A stretch of 64,000 nucleotides of DNA from Tethya wilhelma (lineage: Eukaryota; Porifera; Demospongiae; Tethyida; Tethyidae), in assembly GCA_964030475.1 (NCBI GenBank), contig CAXIPT010000003.1, positions 8,996,168 through 9,060,167 of the forward strand, written 5' to 3'. Position 1 is the first letter of the stretch, and each line of letters starts with the position of its first letter. Made by a program: the position numbers and the translations under genes. The notes beneath the pieces were generated by a model, which did no database searches, was not told the origin of the DNA, and saw nothing but the letters and a program-made list of their open reading frames with translations. Of this stretch, positions 56,001 through 64,000 are shown in pieces.

Positions 56001-59000
56001 TTCAGTACATTTAATAGCTTCATAAGATCCTCCCTGTGCATTATAAGTGGGAAAGGCCTGGTTTACAAGGCTATACATAAAACAGCTCTTAGCTTGCTTT
56101 CACTACAACGTAAATCTGTACTCAATCCACTTACAGTTGTGTTGGGTATCTTTGAGGCTCTGACTGGAGGGGTGGGCTGGAAGGGAAGGTTCTCAAAGAA
56201 CAGCTCTTGGAAGTCTGGAAGTAGACTGGTCTGCATCTGAATTTGGAGCTTGAGCTTGTCAATACTGCACAAGGAGAGTGTGTGTGTGTGTGCGGAATTT
56301 ATATGCCTCAATAACTGAGACCGAACATTTCCACTATGATAACAATTCTTACCAATTGTGGTCATCAGGGTCAATGAACACTCTGAGGAGGGAGCACGAG
56401 TTCACACAAAACACATCGACAACCTTTGCACAAAGAGAGCATTTCATCAATACCAGTATTCTATGTGCACATCCCACAGCTAGCTATAGTGTATGTCTTA
56501 GTCCTTAAATACAGTATAAATTACACAGTATGTAGCTTTGGGGGGAAAGTATGTAAAAAGATAGTCCTGCTGTTTTAAATTAAATTTCATGGTAAATTTC
56601 TTCTGAATCACTATCTCTAAATAATGCACATGTACAGCTATCTTTCTAAACTTTATGGTGAATATTTTCATGACATACACTTCAGTTATGAAGTCAATCG
56701 ATGAAAATTGCACAATGAAAACTCAGAGCTCCACAGAACGTACCTTCTTCCTGTTGATCTTCTCAATCTCCTTAAAGAAGTCGTCAAATTCCATCATCTT
56801 CTCAATGTTGTTGTCCATGAGGCCACTCAGTACAGGGGTCACCAGGAGACTGAGACCTCTGAAGGGAGGAGAGAGAGAGAGAGTGATGGGTGCATTACAA
56901 CGATGGATACATTCTTTTACTAGTCTGTCATGATATTAGCCAACCTCACTGTACCAGAGCAACGCATATTCCCACATGCACTATATAGACACTGATTTAT
57001 TGGTAATATAACAAGTATACCAATGCTTTCAAATTGAATTTTGCTTAGTGCACCTAAAGTTAGCAGCACTACTGCTGCACTCTTTTAGACAAACACCGAT
57101 AGTCTTACAAGCGCAATTTGATCTCAATTAAAGGAGCTGACTGCTACATTTAGCATTGGAGTTGACTAATGAACTCTCAGTACATATGCAGCCAACTCAC
57201 AGCGTCAGTTGGATGTCCTGAGGTAATGATTTGCTGTACACGATGCGTCCATTTGGCTCCAATTGCCAACCAGAGATGACACCAGTCTTCTTCTCAGAGA
57301 TAATCTTATACCTGGACCACAACAAACACACACGGGGTACATCTGTGTTTACATTCAACAAGGGACTATCTAATTCAACAGTTTCAAAACTGAAGGAAAC
57401 TATCCCAGTACCTACACAAGCATGGCTACAGATGCATTTTCACTCCCATTGGATAAAGGTAATGTGTTTCAAAGTTATACAGCTTCATAGATGTGTGCGG
57501 AACTTTAGGCAAAGGATAAAACTACGTCATTCAGAGTCCAGTGGTTCTATATGGAAATGAGGGTTCTACTTACATGGACTGTCTATCATCTCTCTTCCTA
57601 AAGGGTTGGTAAGGGAGCCTTCCAGTGGCAGCGTGGAAGAAGGTAGCCCCAACACTCCACAGGTCCACCTGGAGTACAGACATGGTTCACTGTGACAGCT
57701 GTGATTTCACAACAATCTATTATGTACATCATGGCATGGCATGTACAAGACCACCTTTCATTACTGTAGCATAGATATAAGTAGCCTTGTACCCAGGCCT
57801 TCCCCAAAAATTAACTTAACTAACTTTGCAACTCACGAAATATAAAATACGCACCATGGAAGGCCTGGGAACAAGGCCTAGATATAAGCATAATAATGTA
57901 TGCATACACGTACACAACACCACTTATGACATGCAAACATACAGCTTGGGCCATGACAAACAATTCTCCTCATAATCTGTTCTTTGCCTAGCAACTACAT
58001 TCATTCAAAAACTAAATCCATTTTAACCCAACCAATATCCACCACCATCCATCCACCTAGAGACTAACCTTTGCCGAGAAGTCCTTTTTCTTCTGTGGGT
58101 TGACCAGAGCTCTCTCGTACATCCCAGGGTAGAGGTACTCTTCGGTGCCGTGGAGAGAAACAAACGTCTCGTTAGGTTTGAGCTCACGGGCCGTGCCAAA
58201 GTCGGCCAGCTTGAACACAAAGCTGCAGAAAAATGCATAAACATCAAACATTAATACACACTGCTTGATAGCTGTAATTTTGATGTATAGATCTGCAAGC
58301 TAAAAATCTTTTCAGCATGGTCATAGATTAACTACCAAGCCTGCCGTAGTGTGCGACATTGGGTTATAGTTAGTGATACTATTAACTAACCTTCCATCTG
58401 GTTTCTGGCCTCTCATGATGTTTCCTGGCTTGATATCTCTGTGGATGAAGTTGTGGTTCCTGAGATGCTGAAGACCCTTAGCTACAACAAAAGACAATAA
58501 TCAAAACAGTACATAATGCAAGAGAAATAAGAGAAAAAGATTGAAGTCTGCTTTGAAATTTTGTAGGCTATAGCTACGTAACCATTTTCTTCACCATACA
58601 ATCTCTGATCTCTAGAGGTAACTTATTGCAAGTGTCTTACCAACATCATATATCACTTGTTTGAACTCTGATTCAGAGAGACCGTGGGCGTTCTCTGGTG
58701 AGTCAATGACCTCATAGAGACTGCCTCCAGTGCACAGCTCCATCACTATCACCTGGCTGTGATAGTTGAGCTAGAGGGTCAACATGATAGCACATGTATG
58801 TAGCAGGACAAGAGCAATAGTGAAAGTTTGGATAGTGAACGGAATATCAATATTCATAGTCAAAATCAATGTATATTCACTATCAAAAAAAGTGCAAACT
58901 GCACAATAATAATATTATGGTACATGCAGTGGTATATTGTATTGCGTACACACTCAAGTCATTATTCAAAGCTATTGAGTTTAGAATCTGAGTCAGCAAA

Positions 59001-59611
59001 GATACGAGATGACCTATTGTGATAACTACTTTCATGAATAAGGCAGGTGTACCATAATGTTATGATTAGTAAGCAAAAAACAAAATTCTTCTCCTACCCC
59101 TCCATTTACAACGCATTTTGTAGGTGAAAAACTAAAAAATTACCGTCTATGAACATTTAGTGACAGGAGAAGCTACTTAAACTATTATTGTTGCCAATAG
59201 CAACAAGCTACACCCACCTCTTCCTCGACTCCATAGAGGCGGACTATGTTCTCTTGATGGGGTAGAGAACGCACCACGTCAATCTCACGCTTGAGTGACT
59301 TGAACTCTGCCTGTCTATTGAACATCTTTACAGCAACTCTGTCACCTTTTTTCTAAATAATACAATAGAGAAGTGAATTTGAAAGTATTTTTTGGGGGGG
59401 GGGCTTAATTGTGGTTACTTGATCCTAATCTCTACTATACACAAAAATTTACACTGAACACATTTACATTCAGTTACTCCTCCAACCATTGCAAACTTAC
59501 CCTGTCATAGCCAACAAATACAGAGCCTGTAGCTCCATAGCCCAGTCTGTCACGGCTGCTCCAAACATAGGAGGCAGAGCCAAACACTTGAGTACCACTG
59601 CCATGAGACAT
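52635..59611 (-). CDS. TBK1: TBK1/IKK-epsilon family Ser/Thr kinase
   Basis: TBK1 and IKK-epsilon phosphorylate IRF and autophagy adaptors downstream of innate sensors. Twenty-three exons run from 59611 to 52635 and sum to 756 codons (human TBK1 729 aa). Exons 1-5: 59611-59501, 59352-59218, 58770-58641, 58481-58391, 58222-58069; last exon 52692-52635. The kinase domain is intact: glycine loop GYGATGSVF, catalytic Lys in [20 protein letters not shown], and [11 protein letters not shown], whose Ser corresponds to the TBK1 activation-loop Ser172. A ubiquitin-like domain follows (about residues 310-400), then long helical coiled-coil exons to the end. I cannot separate TBK1 from IKK-epsilon; it may be pre-duplication. 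A non-coding first exon is likely (CTTA|GTAAGT at 59887). Introns carry three MITEs. Confidence 0.9.
53021..53064. repeat. (GT)n microsatellite forming a splice acceptor
   Basis: Reads as (CA)n on the minus strand and runs directly into the CACAG acceptor of the TBK1 exon at 53018-52897. Confidence 0.9.
54389..54609. repeat. MITE in TBK1 intron
   Basis: TAAAATCCATCTGGGTTTGA and the adjoining GAATGC are mirrored by GCATTCTCAAACCAGATGGA and the final CTTTA. About 220 bp, no ORF. Confidence 0.65.
54706..54917. repeat. Palindromic MITE in TBK1 intron, TATTAGACC ends
   Basis: TATTAGACCTTTCCCAC at the left pairs with GTGGGAAAGGTCTAATA at the right. The arms extend ~90 bp and include GGGATTTAGTGTGGGGG and its complement. 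The outer TA may be the target duplication. Confidence 0.75.
57782..57879. repeat. 98 bp foldback element with perfect 9 bp target duplication
   Basis: TAGCCTTGTACCCAGGCCTTC pairs with GAAGGCCTGGGAACAAGGC. AGATATAAG flanks it on both sides (57773-57781 and 57880-57888). It is in a TBK1 intron and is the clearest short member of the family. Confidence 0.82.
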
Positions 59612-59887
59612 ATTAACGGCACACTAATAGTTATTATACAGGTCACTGTTGTCTATTACTTTACATCAGAGAGTGGAAATGATCTGAAACGAGAGGAAAT
59701 ACCACAGTTTTACATCCTTGCACAGAGAGTTGACATGTTCATTGACAGTGGCTCCACTGAATCATACATGAGACCCACCCACACACACTGTCATTTAACT
59801 GTTAGGCTGAGGCAAGGCAAACAAACTGGAATCTGTGAATACAATAAACAACAAGAAGATTTAACTAGGCTTTACAGGTAACTTACT

Positions 59888-60078
59888 AAGAGCTTGAAGG
59901 CACTTCAGTAGATCTATACACGAGCTTGCTGAGTAATACTAGGCGGGGAACTCCCTAAAAACGTCACAATAGCGGACACGAACCCCTCACGTGATCTTGA
60001 ACTTGGCGCGATCGATAAGCGCAATGCGCGCGCACGTCGAGAGCGACGCAAGACAACTGAGATACGTACAAGAAGAAC
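59888..60078. promoter_or_regulatory. Putative shared promoter between divergent TBK1 and sugar-transporter genes
   Basis: The inferred TBK1 non-coding first exon and the transporter ATG are under 200 bp apart. The spacer is locally CpG-rich (GGCGCGATCGATAAGCGCAA, ATGCGCGCGCACGTCGAGAG), unlike its AT-rich surroundings, and contains no TATA box. That is typical of a bidirectional housekeeping promoter. Confidence 0.45.
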
Positions 60079-62507
60079 ATGGACCTGGAGAAGCTAACCA
60101 CCTCGCCCCCTGGGGACGAAACAGCCATGGTCGAGATGACTGAAATAGTATCAAATGACAAAGAGCCTGAAGCAGTAACTACCGAGAAACCAATAGAAAA
60201 TGGTGGAAATGAACAAGTGGAGACTAAAACGATCAAGACAACGAAAAGTGGAAGCTTGTTGACCGTGGTTGTGTACGCTCTGATCGTGAGCATAGGAGGA
60301 GTGATCGGTGGCTACAGTCACGGGTTCCCATCTCCTACGATAATAGACCTACAGATTGAGTACGACAATGGAGAGAGAGTAGTTGCTTTCCCAAGCCATT
60401 CTATCTATGCTGGATTGTTTGGGGTGAGTTTTAATCGTTTGTATTGAATCTGTCTAGTTCTGTTGCCAAATAAAACATCCAATAATGACTGATTGAGAGT
60501 TACTACATCTGTATATCATCTTATCATCATAGTTTCTCACTTCTCCTGGTTAGGAAGGCAAGTAAATTTTGAATATAAACTATACAGCACTGATAAATAT
60601 AGCTCAGTTTAAATGGTGGGCAGCGTTCACCTTTATTGTCATGTTTATCATTATGCAACACACCACTGTAATGAATATGCCATCATTCCATTGTACACCA
60701 GAAATGCTGGTGTGAGATAAACACGCAGTCGTAAATCCTATTTTTGCCTAGTAAACCTGATCCCATGCACACCACTGAGCACCTAGCTCATAATGTCTAC
60801 CAGTTTTGTTACATTCAACTTTTATGCAAATTAGGTTAATTCAACTTGGTAAAACTGATCCCAATAGACATTTAAGTGCTCACTGGTGTGCATGGCATGT
60901 TATTATCTTTACATCTCTGTTCCCAACATCCAGGCTATAGGACCTATAGGTGGATTGTGTGGTGGTCTAGTATCAGGTCCAGTTTCTGATCGCATAGGAC
61001 GGTCGGCTGCTCTAGTTCTCATGAATATTCCTCACCTCATCGGTTGGTTAGGTCAGGCGTATGCTCACTGGATTCCCAACTTCAATGGTTTCATCACGAT
61101 GCTCATGCTCGGTCGATGGTTCACAGGGTTTGGGACTGGATGGGGATCACTAGTCATTTCAGTAAGTCATTGGTCAGTTCTCTATGCATGGCCGCATGCA
61201 GACTATGTATGGCATGCTGATTGAATCATAATTTTTATCAACAACACAATGTACTAATTGTTCGTTCGTGACTTGTGGCTATTAAGTGGAACATACTGTA
61301 CAATCAACTCTCTTTGTATTTATCCATTATCTACATAACTCAAATATTTAAAACTTGCAATAATTAAACTATACTATCTTGTGTATTTGGCTTCATTACG
61401 CGTATATAGGTCTATATGGTGGAGATATCACCGGCGAGGTTGAAAGGTCTCTTTGGCTCAATGTACTGGTTCTCAACAGCCGTTGGAATACTCCTGGTCT
61501 ATGCTCTTGGGGCAATACCAGGATTTGAATATTACGATATCGCACTCTCAACAGCAGCTCTCGTGGTCCCGTGTACAATCCTCTACTGTTTTCTCCCTGA
61601 AACTCCACGATGGCTCATCTCACACAAAAAGACAGGTGAAGCTTACAACGTCCTCAAACGGCTGAGAGAGAAAGAATCGGATGCCAACGATGAAATGAAA
61701 GAGTTACAAGCAAACCTTGCAGCAAACGGAAAGATATCTTTCAAATCAAACCTCAAGTACCTCACAAACAGATCGGCCTACGTTCCCCTAATACTGTCAG
61801 TGTTTCTGATGATCTTTCAACAATTTACAGGCACAAATGTTGTCACTTTCTACGCCGGAACCATTTTGGACGATGCCAAAGTATCGAATCCTAATGAAGT
61901 GGCTGGCTATGCAGTTGGTGCTACACAAGTGATTGCAACTCTATTTTCTGTTTTTCTAGTCGACTGCGTGGGTCGAAAAATCCTCCTAGTGCTGAGTAGT
62001 ATATTTGTCTGTGTGAGCACAGGTATGCTCGGCTTATACTATTTCCTAACGGATTACATTTGTGCGCACAGGTACAATGAGGTCCCAGTAGACGATCTTC
62101 CAATCTTTTGTGTGCCTGCCGAAAGCAAGTTCTTTGTTCTGGCCATCTTCAGTGTGATGTTGTTCATCCTGGCATTCTCTATTGGATGGGCTACCATACC
62201 GTGGGTCATGATGAGTGAACTTTCACCTCTGAGAATCCGAGGGACACTGAGTGGTATAGCGACCACAGTCAACTGGACAACGGCGGCCTTTCTAACGGGT
62301 GTGTTCCCAGTCTACCAAGACGTGGCTCAGCACTATGGCAGCTGGTGGACTCTCACTGCTATAACACTCCTTAGCATTCCATTTGTACTCATATGGCTTC
62401 CTGAGACCAAGGGGCGGAGCTTGGAACAAATCGAGGAAAGAATGAAAGAAGCAAACAACAAAAGGAAAGAGAAAAATTCTGAGCAAATTGCAGAAACAGC
62501 ACTATGA
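60079..62507 (+). CDS. SLC2-type (GLUT/trehalose-transporter-like) sugar transporter
   Basis: Major-facilitator sugar porter, 556 aa, three exons: 60079-60423, 60934-61161, 61410-62507. The N-terminal ~60 residues are acidic and cytosolic; the first helix is about TVVVYALIVSIGGVIGGY. Family signatures are present: SDRIGR after helix 2, GRWFTGFGTGWGS in helix 4, FLPETPRWL at the central loop, QQFTGTNVVTFYAGTI in helix 7, and LPETKGRSLEQIEE after helix 12. The SELSPLRIRGTLSG stretch resembles class III GLUTs and insect Tret1 proteins more than GLUT1-4. Substrate cannot be fixed from sequence; a hexose or trehalose is likely. Divergent from TBK1. Confidence 0.88.
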
Positions 62508-63548
62508 TAAATAATATTGGCTTTTTATTACATTAATATTAAGCTTGTCATGTGTGAAATACAATCATTGCAGGTTTTTTAATATACATAATTTATACAT
62601 AATACATGACTACATATTTATTCCGATTGACATAATAGTTGTAGGTCGCTACACAAAGATGACCATCAGGATATTGCAGTAGTCCATTAACTTTAATAAG
62701 GATGCTTACTGAGGGTGGCCCGGGTCACAAGAATACACATGTTGGTAACATATCACTCCTAAGTGCACTTAGAAACTCATCAGTGTTTCATATACTGCAT
62801 GAAACTACTGAGAAGCAAGAGTCTTGATTTCAGGCTGAATCAGTGACTTAGTGTATTACCACCTGCATCGGCTGTGCAGATAGCTAGTCTCGTTCCCTGG
62901 TCCTCTCCCTGTGATCATATTACATGCTATAAAATAAGAAGGGAGAGAGTCTGGGAATGAGGCTAGTGCATATACTGTACAGCTGAGCTATATAGCTAGG
63001 ACTATATATCCTCAGCTATAAAAGTCTAGCTATCCATCATGAAAAAAATTTCATTTCAAACATGCACTGCATTATTAATTTTTATGTATTCATTTCACCA
63101 ATGTAAACTGTTCGTGTTATTATAATTATTATTGTCAAGGTGCATGCATCTGTATAACATCTATAACCACCCATGCAGGTAAATTAATTTACAAAGACTT
63201 TCCCACTGTGTATATGCATGTTTGAATGCAGGTTTCTATAAAATTAATCATGCCATGTACCCTCAAACCTTGTGTCGCATGCTTTATGTACACACACTCA
63301 AGTATACCTATAAAGAGAGGAAGCTACTTCAGAACAACTCCACTAATAGCTCAAATTGTCATGTTTACACTCATTGTTTGGAAGCTTAAAGACATCTTGC
63401 AAGGTTCCTAATCTGATTCTTAACACATATATACAACATCTGAGTGATCTTGGTGATCTTCACACTACTGCAATATCACTTCTCTTTCATTGCTCGATTC
63501 TGATTTGTTGGTGATCTTCACACTTCTGCACTGGTGAGCAAGAAAATC
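62508..63548. other. Intergenic region with a foldback element and a small direct repeat
   Basis: About 1 kb of AT-rich spacer. It contains the foldback at 62885-62965 and a direct repeat (TTGGTGATCTTCACACT, then CTGCA) at about 63450 and 63510, just upstream of the last gene. Confidence 0.5.
62885..62965. repeat. Foldback element, TAGCCTCGT family
   Basis: TAGTCTCGTTCCCTGG pairs with CTGGGAATGAGGCTA. GTGCAGATA lies two bases outside the left end and GTGCATATA follows the right end, an approximate 9 bp duplication. Confidence 0.6.
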
Positions 63549-64000
63549 ATGAGCAGGAGAGATAAACCCAAAGACAAGCATAACTCCTGCCATGTTGGAA
63601 TGTGGTTTCCATCAGAAACTCTGAGAAAATGGGTCAACAGGCAACTAAAAAAGCTAAAGGAGCGGCGAGTTGAAGAGGAATTGCTTCCCTCAGTTAAGGA
63701 GTTCGAGAAGCTGATCGAAACAGACCCAGAAGTCAATATGTTCTTTTATGAGATGTTTCGCAAGCCTGAACCCAGTGCTAAATTGAGAAACTACAAAGAT
63801 ATGCTCCAACTGATAAGTGACATAATGAAAAGAGCTCCCGAGTACAACTCGACAGATTTGGTCGGCATCCCCATCAATGCTGTCTTCAACGACATCATGT
63901 ATACACCATGGGGATTCGCAGCTTTTCTAAACGACAAAGTCAATTTTCAGCTGAAGAATATGCTGAATCAGTGGGGAGTGTTTCTGAAATCCCCCGATTC
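63549..64000 (+). CDS. Phosphatidylserine-decarboxylase-like protein, N-terminal part (runs off the edge)
   Basis: Open frame from ATG 63549 to the window end, 150 codons. It matches the N-terminal domain (PSDC-type) found in front of some PLP-independent, pyruvoyl-type decarboxylases: GMWFPSETLRKWVNRQLKKL, then LPSVKEFEKLIETDPEV, FFYEMFRKP, IMKRAPEYNSTDLVGIPINA, TPWGFAAFLNDKVN and LNQWGVFLKSPDS. The catalytic C-terminal domain, with its self-cleaving Gly-Ser-type site, lies outside the window. This subfamily includes fungal enzymes acting on tryptophan as well as lipid-type members, so the substrate is open. No intron in the visible part. Confidence 0.72.
   Translation, partial: MSRRDKPKDKHNSCHVGMWFPSETLRKWVNRQLKKLKERRVEEELLPSVKEFEKLIETDPEVNMFFYEMFRKPEPSAKLRNYKDMLQLISDIMKRAPEYNSTDLVGIPINAVFNDIMYTPWGFAAFLNDKVNFQLKNMLNQWGVFLKSPD

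Noticed and set aside
63518..63736. 72-codon minus-strand ORF at the right edge
   Set aside because: It is the antisense shadow of the plus-strand decarboxylase-like frame, which has clear family motifs.

Overview
The window looks like nuclear DNA of a sponge (probably a demosponge of the Amphimedon type). This is inferred from AT-rich sequence, many short introns, dense small transposons, two-exon SRCR domains in tandem, fibrinogen-like and Ig/FN3 receptor genes, and a giant intronless beta-helix membrane protein. No species marker is present, so the organism is an inference. Gene models below were built by hand from reading frame, GT-AG sites and intron phase; wherever a complete model was assembled, exon lengths sum to an open frame.

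Region by region. 1-6.85 kb (minus): seven tandem SRCR domains of a gene that runs off the left edge, with MITEs and duplicated repeats in its introns. 7.0-11.6 kb: a tRNA-like relic, a broken fibrinogen-related (FReD) pseudogene and several inverted-repeat transposons. 11.7-15.8 kb (minus): 3' part of an Ig-like/FN3 single-pass receptor with an in-frame TGA in one exon. 15.8-22.8 kb: orphan SRCR exons on the plus strand, then a cluster of transposon debris that includes a Penelope-like element with an internal inversion and a DUF6589 fragment. 22.9-29.6 kb (plus): SRCR x3 / AMOP / VWD / EGF x2 / TM receptor related to SUSD2 and MUC4. Its last 2.0 kb are tandemly duplicated with no difference that I can see (27.9-29.9 and 29.9-31.9 kb).

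32-40.8 kb (plus): a complete selenoprotein O gene ending in a CVT-Sec-SS tail, with a candidate SECIS element downstream. One of its introns holds two tandem, intronless, antisense genes for related secreted cysteine-rich proteins of unknown function. 41.3-43.8 kb (minus): complete GMPPB (GDP-mannose synthesis), convergent with SELENOO. 44.8-46.9 kb (plus): a homeobox gene. 47.5-48.1 kb: frameshifted LRR relic. 48.5-52.4 kb (plus): 1.3-kaa beta-helix/multi-TM protein. 52.6-59.6 kb (minus): a 23-exon TBK1/IKK-epsilon kinase, divergent from an SLC2-type sugar transporter at 60.1-62.5 kb (plus). 63.5 kb to the right edge (plus): start of a phosphatidylserine-decarboxylase-like gene.

Taken together, the left half is a set of candidate recognition receptors (SRCR, Ig/FN3, fibrinogen-like) broken up by mobile elements. 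The right half is mostly conserved single-copy housekeeping or signalling genes (SELENOO, GMPPB, TBK1, sugar transporter). TBK1 is a known innate-immune kinase, but proximity to the receptors is the only link visible here. Four single N characters (7447, 15842, 18454, 22770) mark unresolved positions, mostly inside repeats.
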